From Rhodothermus bifroesti (GTDB lineage: Bacteria > Bacteroidota > Rhodothermia > Rhodothermales > Rhodothermaceae), in NCBI RefSeq assembly GCF_017908595.1, contig NZ_JAGKTL010000003.1:186001-250000 (forward strand): a stretch of 64,000 nucleotides of DNA, given 5' to 3'. Shown here one piece after another: positions 54,686 to 63,367 of the stretch; the stretch's first letter is position 1, and each line of letters begins with the position of its first letter. The notes under the pieces were generated by a model, which did not search any database, had not been told where the DNA came from, and saw nothing but the letters and a program-made list of their open reading frames with translations. A program made the translations under genes and the position numbers.

Positions 54686-56136
54686 TGAAAAGATTTCCAT
54701 GGGGATGGATTGGCGTCCTTTTGGTAGGGCTTGGGGGAATGGGTTGCAGGCTGGAGCATGACAGCCCGCAAGCTTCAGATGCGTTTTTAGATACGCTTCA
54801 GGCCCGTACGTTTGCGTTCTTTTGGGAAACCGCCCATCCGGAGACCGGACTGATTCCCGATCGCTGGCCGACGCCTTCGTTTTCAAGTATTGCCGCTGTC
54901 GGGTTCGGCCTGAGTGGTTATCTGGTAGGCGTAGAGCGCGGCTACATCACCCGCCAGCAAGCCGCCGAGCGCATCTATCGCACACTGCGCTTTTTATGGG
55001 AAGCACCCCAAGGTCCAGCTGCCTCCGGTACGGCTGGCTACAAGGGGTTTTTCTACCATTTTCTGGAGATGGATACCGGACACCGCTTCCGGGATGTCGA
55101 GCTTTCCTCGATCGATACCGCGTTGCTGATGGCCGGTGTGCTAGCTACGCAGGTTTACTTTGACGGCAGCGATACGCTGGAGGTGGCTATTCGGGCTTAT
55201 GCCGACTCACTTTTTCAGCGCGTAGAGTGGGATTGGATGCAGCCGCGGGCACCGCTCATTGCCATGGGTTGGTATCCAGAACGCGGTTATCACACGCACG
55301 ACTACACAGGCTACAGCGAGGCGATGCTGCTTTACGTGCTGGCGCTGGGCTCACCGACGTTTCCTGTAGCACCCCAAGCTTGGCAAGCCTGGACGCAGAC
55401 CTACCAGTGGGGGACGTTTTATGGACAGACGTTTGTGCAATACAGCCCACTTTTTACGCATCAGTATAGCCATGTATGGATTGATTTTCGAGGTATTCAG
55501 GATGCCTACATGCGCCAAAAGGGCATCGATTACTTCGAGAACAGCCGTCGGGCTACGCTAGCCCAGCGTGCTTACGCCATAGATAACCCAGGCCGCTGGC
55601 AAGGCTACGGTCCCGACCTATGGGGGCTAACCGCCTGCGACGGCCCGATAGATACCACGCTGGTGCTTAGTGGGCAGGAACGCACGTTTCGAAGCTATGC
55701 AGCGCGTGGCGCCAGTTTGGTTTACGTTCTGGACGATGGGACTCTTGCCCCTACAGCTGTAGGAGGTTCACTGCCCTTTACGCCCGAGCTAGCGCTGGCC
55801 GCGCTGCAAACCATGAAGGCACGCTATGGCGAAGCGCTGTGGGGACAATACGGCTTTCTGGACGCGTTTAACCCGACGTTTCAGGTGACCGATGTGCCCC
55901 TTAAGCATGGACGGGTCATTCCTGGCTTAGGTTGGTTCGATACCGATTATCTGGGAATCGACCAAGGCCCTATCTTGCTTATGGCAGAAAATTACCGAAG
56001 TGAATTGCTCTGGCGCCTGATGCGTCAGAGCCCTTACGTTGTACAAGGCCTACAGCGGGCTGGGTTTACCGGTGGTTGGCTCGAAGAGATAACCCTGCCT
56101 GAACTGCGCGTGGTCATTCACAACCGACAGGAATAA
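54685..56136 (+). CDS. Lipoprotein PF10091 glucanase, likely endo-beta-1,2-glucanase (GH144-like)
   Basis: The ATG at 54685 (a GTG one codon earlier is possible) gives 483 residues with a lipoprotein-type N-terminus (MKRFPWGWIGVLLVGLGGMG, then Cys). The rest is a single PF10091 domain: FLDTLQARTFAFFWETAHPE, YPERGYHTHDYTGYSEAMLL, SHVWIDFRGIQDAYMRQKGI and WFDTDYLGIDQGPILLMAEN. It lacks the FN3 and T9SS parts of its paralogue at 49595. It is probably tethered to a membrane and cuts imported glucan in the periplasm or at the surface. It shares a 73-bp identical DNA tract with that paralogue. Confidence 0.85.
   Translation: MKRFPWGWIGVLLVGLGGMGCRLEHDSPQASDAFLDTLQARTFAFFWETAHPETGLIPDRWPTPSFSSIAAVGFGLSGYLVGVERGYITRQQAAERIYRTLRFLWEAPQGPAASGTAGYKGFFYHFLEMDTGHRFRDVELSSIDTALLMAGVLATQVYFDGSDTLEVAIRAYADSLFQRVEWDWMQPRAPLIAMGWYPERGYHTHDYTGYSEAMLLYVLALGSPTFPVAPQAWQAWTQTYQWGTFYGQTFVQYSPLFTHQYSHVWIDFRGIQDAYMRQKGIDYFENSRRATLAQRAYAIDNPGRWQGYGPDLWGLTACDGPIDTTLVLSGQERTFRSYAARGASLVYVLDDGTLAPTAVGGSLPFTPELALAALQTMKARYGEALWGQYGFLDAFNPTFQVTDVPLKHGRVIPGLGWFDTDYLGIDQGPILLMAENYRSELLWRLMRQSPYVVQGLQRAGFTGGWLEEITLPELRVVIHNRQE
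55495..55567 (+). repeat. 73-bp exact repeat, copy 2 (in the lipoprotein glucanase)
   Basis: Identical to 51614-51686 in the T9SS-exported glucanase, in the same reading frame and same protein position. Confidence 0.9.
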
Positions 56137-56147
56137 CAAGCTGCGCT

Positions 56148-57440
56148 ATGGGCGATTGGCCCTATTCGCGTGCGGCATATTCCCAAGCGCCATTGGTGAG
56201 GGCGGTCGTCCTTTTTTGCCTAGCCGGAATAGCTGCTTGTCATGAACCGGAGCAGACCGTGCAGCTGACCTTTTGGGCTTTTGGCCGTGAAGGAGCACAG
56301 GTAGCTCCCCTGCTTGAATCCTTCGAAGCAGCGCATCCGGGCATCCAGGTCTCCCTCCAGCAAATCCCTTGGTCGGCAGCTTACGAAAAACTTGTCACGG
56401 CCTACGTTGGAGGACAACTGCCCGATGTGGCCCAGATAGGCAATAGCTGGCTGCCCCAGTTTGCAGCACTGCAGGCGTTGGTGGAGCTAACGCCGTGGGT
56501 TGTTCGGGATCGGCTGGATACAGCGGACTACTTTTCAGGCATCTGGGCAACCAACCGCTTACCCCAAGGGCTGTATGGTCTTCCTTGGTACGTAGACACG
56601 CGCGTCCTTTTTTATCGCACCGATTTACTGAAACAGGCTGGCTATGCCACCATGCCGCAAACCTGGGCTGGCTGGGAGCGCCTCTTGCACCGTTTGGTGG
56701 CACCTCCGGTCAATGCTCGCTTTGCGTTGGCATTGTTGCCGGATTGGTCTCCCGTAGTCATTCTGGGGTTGCAACAAGGCGCCACACTGCTGGGAGGCAA
56801 CGGGCGTTACGGCAACTTCCGGGATGAGCGCTTCCGACGTGCGCTGGCGTTTTATGTGCATCTGGTTGACGCACGTTTGGTCCCGCGCTCTGGTGCTACG
56901 CAGCTGGGCAACCTGTACCATGAGTTTGCTCGGGGACAACTGGCGATGTTTTGGAGTGGCCCTTGGAGTGTGGGAGAGTTGCGGGCGCGGTTGCCCGATT
57001 CACTGGCGCTGCGTTGGGCAACCGCGCCGCTACCTGGACCTGAGGGGCCGGGTGTTTCGTTGGCTGGTGGATCAAGCCTGGTCATTTTCCAAAATACCCG
57101 TAATCTAGAAGCGGCTTGGGCCTTGGTGCGGTTTTGGGCACAGCCAGAAGTGCAGCTGCAGTTTTATAGGCTAACTGGCAATCTGCCACCACGTCGCTCG
57201 GTGTGGCAGCAAGCAATCCTGCAGCGTGACCAGCAGCTTGAAGGTTTTTGGCAGCAGCTCGAGCGGATCGAGCCGTTGCCAGCTGTCCCAGAATGGGAAG
57301 CGATTGCAGCTCGCATTCATTACTACGCCGAAGCCACGGCAAGTGGTCTTTTGGGACTCGACGAAGCCCTAGCACGCCTGGATCAGGAGGTAGACCGGAT
57401 ACTGGAAAAAAGACGTCGGATAGCCACCGTACCGCGATGA
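56148..57440 (+). CDS. ABC transporter sugar-binding lipoprotein
   Basis: The 430-residue protein has a lipoprotein signal (LVRAVVLFCLAGIAAC, Cys28). It then shows the family 1 extracellular solute-binding pattern: QLTFWAFGREGAQVAPLLES, FEAAHPGIQVSLQQIPWSAA, GQLPDVAQIGNSWLPQFAAL and GQLAMFWSGPWSVGELRARL. The TonB/T9SS surface system upstream and permeases downstream place it in the periplasm as the receptor for oligosaccharides, probably sophoro-oligosaccharides as in the Listeria homologue. It precedes the first permease with an ATGA overlap. Confidence 0.92.
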   Translation: MGDWPYSRAAYSQAPLVRAVVLFCLAGIAACHEPEQTVQLTFWAFGREGAQVAPLLESFEAAHPGIQVSLQQIPWSAAYEKLVTAYVGGQLPDVAQIGNSWLPQFAALQALVELTPWVVRDRLDTADYFSGIWATNRLPQGLYGLPWYVDTRVLFYRTDLLKQAGYATMPQTWAGWERLLHRLVAPPVNARFALALLPDWSPVVILGLQQGATLLGGNGRYGNFRDERFRRALAFYVHLVDARLVPRSGATQLGNLYHEFARGQLAMFWSGPWSVGELRARLPDSLALRWATAPLPGPEGPGVSLAGGSSLVIFQNTRNLEAAWALVRFWAQPEVQLQFYRLTGNLPPRRSVWQQAILQRDQQLEGFWQQLERIEPLPAVPEWEAIAARIHYYAEATASGLLGLDEALARLDQEVDRILEKRRRIATVPR

Positions 57441-58315
57441 AGCGCTCCTGGACTGAGTTGCGAGCTGCTACTTGGTTTTTAGCCCCAGCGCTGGCGGTGG
57501 TGTTGCTTTTTTTGTTTTTGCCGGCTCTTGCTGCCTGGATGCTTAGCCTAACGGATTTTGATCTCTACACCTTTGCCGAGCCGGCAGCCCTTCGATGGGT
57601 AGGATTACGCAATTACCTGGCTTTGTTGCAAGACGGGCGCTTTTGGAAAGCACTGCAAAATACCCTGATTTTTGTGGGTCTGGGCGGACTGCTTACGCTC
57701 TGCTTAGCCCTTGGGGCTGCCTTGTGGATTCATCAACGATTTGTGCGTTGGAAAGCTTTCTGGCGTATGGTCTACTTTGCGCCTGTTGTGACTTCGCTAG
57801 TGGCTGTGGCTATCGTGTGGCGTTACCTCCTGCACGCGCGCTATGGCTTAGCAAATCAAGCGCTTGCTTGGTTAGGGCTGCCACCCATCGACTGGCTAGG
57901 GGATCCACAGTGGGCACTTCCCGCACTCATCTTGATGGCGGTGTGGAAAAACTACGGGTATGATTTGCTCATTTTTTTGGCTGCACTGCAGGCTATCCCT
58001 GAAGAGCTTTATGATGCTGCCCGAATGGACGGGGCCAGCGTGTGGCAACAGCTGCGCTACGTGACGCTGCCTGCCCTCCGTCCGATGATTGCCTTGGCTG
58101 GACTCATTACGGCCAATGGCTACCTGCAAGTTTTTGCCGAGCCGTACGTGATGACGCAGGGTGGTCCGCTAGACGCCACGCTAACGCTGGTGCTTTTGCT
58201 CTACGAGCAGGGTTTCCGGTGGTGGCGATTAGGCTATGCGGCTGCCTTGGCCTTCGTGCTGTTTGTCTTGATGCTCGGCCTTTCCTGGATGCTCTGGCGT
58301 CAACATAGGTCATGA
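57437..58315 (+). CDS. Sugar ABC transporter permease (MalF-like)
   Basis: The ATG at 57437 overlaps the binding-protein stop (ATGA). The 292-residue protein has six membrane helices and the coupling-helix motif EELYDAARMDGASVWQQLRY (EAA loop) followed by VTLPALRPMIALAGLI. The opening helix (FLAPALAVVLLFLFLPALAA) and GLRNYLALLQDGRFWKALQN are typical of MalF/UgpA-type sugar permeases. It pairs with the permease at 58312. No ABC ATPase gene is in the locus. Confidence 0.93.
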   Translation: MKRSWTELRAATWFLAPALAVVLLFLFLPALAAWMLSLTDFDLYTFAEPAALRWVGLRNYLALLQDGRFWKALQNTLIFVGLGGLLTLCLALGAALWIHQRFVRWKAFWRMVYFAPVVTSLVAVAIVWRYLLHARYGLANQALAWLGLPPIDWLGDPQWALPALILMAVWKNYGYDLLIFLAALQAIPEELYDAARMDGASVWQQLRYVTLPALRPMIALAGLITANGYLQVFAEPYVMTQGGPLDATLTLVLLLYEQGFRWWRLGYAAALAFVLFVLMLGLSWMLWRQHRS

Positions 58316-59145
58316 ATTACCGCTGGATACGCTTAGGCCATCACCTTCTGGGCTATGCGGGGCTCGTCCTGCTCGCTATGTGGACGCTGCTGCCCCTGGG
58401 ATGGATGGTTGCCGTTTCGCTTATGCCTTCTGGTGCAGCCAGCACCTCTCCGGTTCCCTTGTGGCCCGATACCCCTACACTGGTCCAGTACGCAACCCTT
58501 TTTGCCCACTTTCACATGGCCCGCTACTTGGCCAACAGCCTGCTCATTTCGGGAAGTATTACGCTAGGAGCCCTGTTGCTTAACGCCATGGCAGGCTATG
58601 CCTTTGCCGTGTTGCGTTTTCGTGGTAGGGAAGCGCTGCTGCGCTTGCTGCTTATGGCCTTACTCATTCCCATCCACATCACCATCTTGCCGCTTTTTTT
58701 GATGCTGCGGGCTATGGGGCTAATCAATTCGTACCTCGGCGTCATCCTGCCTAACCTGGCCAGCGTGCTGGGCATTTTCTTGATGTATCAGTTTATGCGC
58801 ACCTTACCGTTGAGCCTAATTGAAGCTGCGCGAATGGATGGCGCTTCAGAGTTTCAAATCTTCTGGCGCGTGGCCTTGCCGCTTAGCCGTCCCATGCTGG
58901 CGTCGGTTGGGATGCTTACGTTTTTGGGGGCTTGGAATGACTTTCTGTGGCCATTGGTAGTGCTGACGCAGCACACGCACTACACGTTGCCGGTTGCATT
59001 AGCCAACTTAGCGGGCGAGCACGTGCAAGACGTCGAGCTGATGATGGCTGGGTCGGTTGTCACCATCCTGCCAGTCCTGTTGTTGTTTCTGGGGTTGCAG
59101 CGGTTTTATCTCCCTGTACTGCTTCGGAGTGGTCTAGCCGGATAA
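58312..59145 (+). CDS. Sugar ABC transporter permease (MalG-like)
   Basis: The 277-residue protein has six membrane helices and the EAA loop LSLIEAARMDGASEFQIFWR with VALPLSRPMLASVGMLTFLG, plus the MalG/UgpE-type AWNDFLWPLVVLTQHTHYTL. Its ATGA start overlaps the preceding permease stop. It would complete the transmembrane channel and needs an external ATPase of the MsmK/UgpC type. The GH94 gene begins 5 bp after its stop. Confidence 0.93.
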   Translation: MNYRWIRLGHHLLGYAGLVLLAMWTLLPLGWMVAVSLMPSGAASTSPVPLWPDTPTLVQYATLFAHFHMARYLANSLLISGSITLGALLLNAMAGYAFAVLRFRGREALLRLLLMALLIPIHITILPLFLMLRAMGLINSYLGVILPNLASVLGIFLMYQFMRTLPLSLIEAARMDGASEFQIFWRVALPLSRPMLASVGMLTFLGAWNDFLWPLVVLTQHTHYTLPVALANLAGEHVQDVELMMAGSVVTILPVLLLFLGLQRFYLPVLLRSGLAG

Positions 59146-59149
59146 ACCC

Positions 59150-62100
59150 ATGTTGTTTGCTTTACCTCAGTGGCTTGATGAGGCCAATTGGATCAACCGC
59201 AGCGGTTGGCTGCTCCGTCAAGGAAAGCTTTGGAGCTTTTTGGGTGATGATGGCGGGGGTGGTCTAGGCTGGGAACAAATGCTGCTCACGCGCTGGCATC
59301 CAGATCCGGCTGCGCCAGAAGTAGGGTATTTTTTCTACATACGGGATTTGGAAACGAGGCGGTACTGGTCGGCCGGATTGCGTCCAAGCGGCTGGCAGCC
59401 GGAAACGTACACCCTCTACCAAGGACCAGAATGCTGGCGGCTGGTGCGTCAGGATGGGGGCCTTGAGCTTATGCTGGAGGTGTGGCTGTGCGAAATGATG
59501 GAAGTGCGGCGGCTGCGGCTCATCAACCACACCAGCTGCACCCGCCACCTTGAAGTGACCAGCTATGCCGAGCCTGTACTGGCCGATCCTTACGTTGACG
59601 CATGTCACCCTGCGTTTGGGAAGCTTTTTATGCAGACGGCCGCCCTTCCTGATGGACTGGCAGTTTGGCGCCGCGCGCGCAGTCCTGAAGAGCCCAGTAG
59701 GACGCTGGTCCATTTAATCTACGGTCACGAGGGCAAACTAACCTGGGAGACCGATCGACGGCGTTTTTTAGGACGCGGGCACACACTAAGGATACCGGAG
59801 GCGCTCTCAGGACCGTTTCGGCTGAGCGAAACTACCGGCAATGTGCTTGATCCGATTTTGTGTTTACGCACCCAGATCGTGCTTAGGCCTCAAGGCAGCA
59901 AAGAATTACATTTTGGCATGGGCATGCTTGAAGATCACTATGCACTGCCCGTACACCTTGAGCAGTTCCGCTGCAGCCTAACGCAGCTTGGCCCGTCGCG
60001 CAAAGGACAACGCCGTAAAATTTTTGCTGCAGTGCAGCATTTTCGGTCCGCTCCTTATCGAAGCGCAACACCGGAAGGCGTCGGGCCGCTTCCAACAGCG
60101 CCGCTGGTTTACGACAACGGCTGGGGGGGATTTACAGAGACGGGCGATGCATACGTGGTGCGCTTAAGGCCTAAGACTGAGGGCACCCTAGCGCTGCCAC
60201 CAATGCCCTGGGTGAATGTGGTGGCTAACGAACAGGCGGGTTTCATCGTGACCGAGCGGGGGGGAGGCTACACCTGGACGCGAAATAGCCGGACAAATCG
60301 GCTGACGCCTTGGTACAACGATCCAGTGGCTGACCCTTGCGGCGAAGCATTGTATCTGCGCGACGAGGTGGTAGGCGTCTATTGGTCACCACTTCCGGCA
60401 CCGGCTCCTGTCGCAGCACCGTATGAGGTAACGCATGGCATGGGCTACACCCGCTTTCGGCATCACAGCCAAGCACTAGCGCAGGAAGTTTGCTGCTTTG
60501 TGCCCCGAGGCGCTCCTGTTAAGCTGATTTGCCTGCGCCTGCACAATCAAAGCCTGCAGCCACGCCTGCTTTCGGTTTTTTATGTAGCCCGTTGGGTGTT
60601 GGGCGAAACGCTGAGCGATCGCGCCGGCATACGCACCCGCTACTCCCCGACGAATCGGATGATCCTGGCGGAAAAAGAAGGCCGTCCAGTAGCATTTATG
60701 GCTTGCGCTGCCCCAGAAGCAGCTGCTGTGTGGGCTAGCGGCGACGGCCGCAGCTTTTTTGGTGCTGCAGGTCGACCTGAAGCGCCAGAAGCGCTGACGC
60801 ACCACAGGCATCTTAAGGCTCGTTTTGGAGACAGCCTAGATCCCTGCGCAGCCCTGCAGGTGCAGTTGTCCTTGAGCCCAGGAGCGCAGGCCGAGGTCAT
60901 CTTTTTGCTAGGTGAAGCCGTAAGCCAAGCCGAGGCTGGACGTTTAGCTCAGGCCTACAGCCAACCGGAGCAAGTTGCGCAGGCTTTAGCGGAAGTGCAG
61001 CAGTTCTGGGCAGAACTCCGTGGGCATCTCCAGGTGCAAACCCCTTGTGCAGCGCTCAATCTGATGGCCAATGGCTGGCTACTGTATCAAACCGTCAGTT
61101 GTCGGCTTTGGGCGCGTTCTTCGTACTATCAGGCCGGCGGTGCGTTTGGCTTTCGGGACCAGCTGCAAGATGCTGCCGCCTTGGTGTATGTACGCCCGGA
61201 TTGGACGCGACAGCAGCTTTTGCTGCATGCAGCCCATCAATTCCCCGAGGGCGACGTGCTGCACTGGTGGCATCCCGAAGGCCTAGGCGTGCGCACCCTA
61301 TTTTCAGATGACCGGCTCTGGCTTCCCTATCTTGCACTGCACTACCTGCAAGTAACCGGCGATGAAGCACTGCTGGAGGTGCCTGTGCCGTTCGTGCAAG
61401 GACCGCTGCTGCCGCCAGGAGTAACCGAGCAGATCGTGCACCCAACAGCAGGGCCGGTTGCGTCATTTTTTGAGCACTGCCTGCGAGCTATTGATTGCTC
61501 CTTAGAAACAGGCCCGCACGGCCTGCCCCTTATGGGTAGCGGCGACTGGAATGACGGCATGAGCCGCATAGGCATCGAAGGGCGTGGCGAAAGCGTCTGG
61601 TTAGGATTTTTGCTCTATGCTGTGCTGGATGGATTTATTCCCTTGTGTAAGCAACGGGGTGAACAGGAGCGGGCAGCTCGCTACCAGGTTCATCGCGAGC
61701 AGCTCCGGCAGGCTTTGGAGGCGGCTGGGTGGGATGGCGCCTGGTACCGGAGGGCCTACTTTGACGATGGAACCCCGCTAGGCACTCGGGAAGGACCAGC
61801 TTGCCAAATTGATGCCCTGGTTCAGGCATGGGCAGTACTCTCGGGGGTAGCTTCACGCGAACGCGCACAGCAGGCATTTGCCGCTGTAGAAACCTATCTG
61901 ATCGATCCTGCTGCGCGACTTGTGCGGCTACTGACCCCACCTTTTGAGGATATGCACCCACATCCAGGCTACATCCAGGGATACATCCCCGGCGTTCGCG
62001 AAAACGGTGGCCAGTATACCCACGCTGCCTTGTGGGTTGTGCAGGCACTGGCCCGGATGGGACAGCTGGATCGGGCGACCGAGCTGCTGACGTGGATTAG

Positions 62101-62521
62101 CCCCGTAACGCGGACAAAAACACCCGACGACCTCGGGTGCTACCAAGTAGAACCCTATGTTTTAGCAGCCGACATTTATGCCGAACCGCCGCACACAGGA
62201 CGTGGCGGCTGGACCTGGTATACTGGATCGGCGGGCTGGATGTACCGCGTGCTCCTTGAAGAGATCATCGGCTTTGGCATCGAGGCAGGTCGCTGGCTGA
62301 CGTTGCGCCTAAGCTGGCCCAAGGCATGGCCAGGCTATCGGCTCACCTATCGGCACCCCCAAAGTAACACAGAATACCACATCGAGGCCCGTCGCGAAGG
62401 CACACAACCCCACGTCTGGCTGGATGGCCAAGCTTTGCGTTTTGCGTCAACCCACGTGCGGATTCCCCTAGTTCAGGATGGCGCTAGCCACCATGTAGTG
62501 CTTACCCTTCCTGTGATCTAA
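59150..62521 (+). CDS. GH94 phosphorylase, probable 1,2-beta-oligoglucan phosphorylase
   Basis: The 1,123-residue protein has no signal peptide, so it is cytoplasmic. It shows the GH94 layout: an N-terminal beta-sandwich region (residues about 1-590), a helical linker and a catalytic (alpha/alpha)6 domain with AGGAFGFRDQLQDAAALVYV and GSGDWNDGMSRIGIEGRGES (catalytic Asp in the DWND block near 799-802). Blocks such as EVTSYAEPVLADPYVDACHP, TWETDRRRFLGRGHTLR and NSRTNRLTPWYNDPVADPCG match the C-terminal half of cyclic beta-1,2-glucan synthase. Cellobiose phosphorylases are about 800 residues; 1,2-beta-oligoglucan phosphorylases are about 1,110, as here. Product would be glucose 1-phosphate. It ends the operon. 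Confidence 0.9.
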   Translation: MLFALPQWLDEANWINRSGWLLRQGKLWSFLGDDGGGGLGWEQMLLTRWHPDPAAPEVGYFFYIRDLETRRYWSAGLRPSGWQPETYTLYQGPECWRLVRQDGGLELMLEVWLCEMMEVRRLRLINHTSCTRHLEVTSYAEPVLADPYVDACHPAFGKLFMQTAALPDGLAVWRRARSPEEPSRTLVHLIYGHEGKLTWETDRRRFLGRGHTLRIPEALSGPFRLSETTGNVLDPILCLRTQIVLRPQGSKELHFGMGMLEDHYALPVHLEQFRCSLTQLGPSRKGQRRKIFAAVQHFRSAPYRSATPEGVGPLPTAPLVYDNGWGGFTETGDAYVVRLRPKTEGTLALPPMPWVNVVANEQAGFIVTERGGGYTWTRNSRTNRLTPWYNDPVADPCGEALYLRDEVVGVYWSPLPAPAPVAAPYEVTHGMGYTRFRHHSQALAQEVCCFVPRGAPVKLICLRLHNQSLQPRLLSVFYVARWVLGETLSDRAGIRTRYSPTNRMILAEKEGRPVAFMACAAPEAAAVWASGDGRSFFGAAGRPEAPEALTHHRHLKARFGDSLDPCAALQVQLSLSPGAQAEVIFLLGEAVSQAEAGRLAQAYSQPEQVAQALAEVQQFWAELRGHLQVQTPCAALNLMANGWLLYQTVSCRLWARSSYYQAGGAFGFRDQLQDAAALVYVRPDWTRQQLLLHAAHQFPEGDVLHWWHPEGLGVRTLFSDDRLWLPYLALHYLQVTGDEALLEVPVPFVQGPLLPPGVTEQIVHPTAGPVASFFEHCLRAIDCSLETGPHGLPLMGSGDWNDGMSRIGIEGRGESVWLGFLLYAVLDGFIPLCKQRGEQERAARYQVHREQLRQALEAAGWDGAWYRRAYFDDGTPLGTREGPACQIDALVQAWAVLSGVASRERAQQAFAAVETYLIDPAARLVRLLTPPFEDMHPHPGYIQGYIPGVRENGGQYTHAALWVVQALARMGQLDRATELLTWISPVTRTKTPDDLGCYQVEPYVLAADIYAEPPHTGRGGWTWYTGSAGWMYRVLLEEIIGFGIEAGRWLTLRLSWPKAWPGYRLTYRHPQSNTEYHIEARREGTQPHVWLDGQALRFASTHVRIPLVQDGASHHVVLTLPVI

Positions 62522-62635
62522 GACACTCGGAGAACAGCACCGCTGCGACTGCAAAAGCTCCACAACACGCGGGCGCTAAGCATTTAGGCTCAAAGCCGAG
62601 ATGGACTACCTGCGTCAGCATCAAAAGGCACGGGT

Positions 62636-63358
62636 TTAAACAATGGTAGCGAGGCGTGCTTCCAGAACCGGGCGCAAAACGCGCCAAACATTTTCGGCTA
62701 CAATACGCTGGCCCTGGGCCTTAGGATGGATCCCGTCAGCTTGGTTCAGCTCTGGGACGCCGCCCACGCCCTCAAGCAGGAAAGGAATCAGGTGTGCACG
62801 GTTTGCCCGAGCCAAATCGGGATAAATTGCCTGAAATGCCGCAGTGTAGTCTGGGCCCAAGTTTGGGGGCATCTGCATACCGGCTAAGATAATGTCCGCT
62901 TCTGGATAGCGATCCCGCACTTTGTCGATGATGCCTTGCAGATTACGTCGCGTGATCTCTGGATCAATGCCGCGCAGGCCGTCGTTGGCCCCTAACTCCA
63001 GGATAAGGATATCGATGCGTTCTCGGAGGAGCCAGTCGATGCGGCGCAGGCCTCCGGCCGATGTTTCGCCACTAACGCCAGCATTGAGGATGCGCACGGG
63101 CCAGCCTAGCGAATCGACCTTGCGTTGGAGCAGTGCCGGAAAGGCTTCGGCTGGTGAAAGGCCATAGCCAGCTGCCAGGCTGTTGCCCAGCACAAGCACC
63201 GTGATCACCTGCCTGGTTTGCAGCGTATCGGTAGGTTGCGTTGCCAGGGTATCGGTCTGTGTTTCGGACTGCACGGCAGGTCCTGAAGCCCGGCGGCAAG
63301 CTGCTATCCCCAGAACTATCAGAAGCCAAAGCGTTATAACAGACACTTTACGGCCCAT
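62636..63358 (-). CDS. TesA-like GDSL arylesterase/lysophospholipase, lipoprotein
   Basis: The 240-residue SGNH hydrolase has a lipoprotein N-terminus (LLIVLGIAAC, Cys21). The catalytic blocks are VLVLGNSLAAGYGLSPAEAF (Ser in GNSL, a GDSL variant common in this phylum), GETSAGGLRRIDWLL, ILELGANDGLRGIDPE and the C-terminal DGIHPKAQG with Asp and His of the triad. It hydrolyses acyl thioesters, esters or lysophospholipids in the periplasm. It is divergent from the ybbA-like ATPase gene, with the two starts only 9 bp apart. That pairing is conserved with E. coli tesA-ybbA. Confidence 0.92.
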   Translation of the reverse strand: MGRKVSVITLWLLIVLGIAACRRASGPAVQSETQTDTLATQPTDTLQTRQVITVLVLGNSLAAGYGLSPAEAFPALLQRKVDSLGWPVRILNAGVSGETSAGGLRRIDWLLRERIDILILELGANDGLRGIDPEITRRNLQGIIDKVRDRYPEADIILAGMQMPPNLGPDYTAAFQAIYPDLARANRAHLIPFLLEGVGGVPELNQADGIHPKAQGQRIVAENVWRVLRPVLEARLATIV

Positions 63359-63367
63359 GTCGATATC

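Noticed and set aside
59401-59412. Third LacI operator inside the GH94 gene (GGAAACGTAC)
   Set aside because: Only a half-site; the other arm does not match the palindrome.
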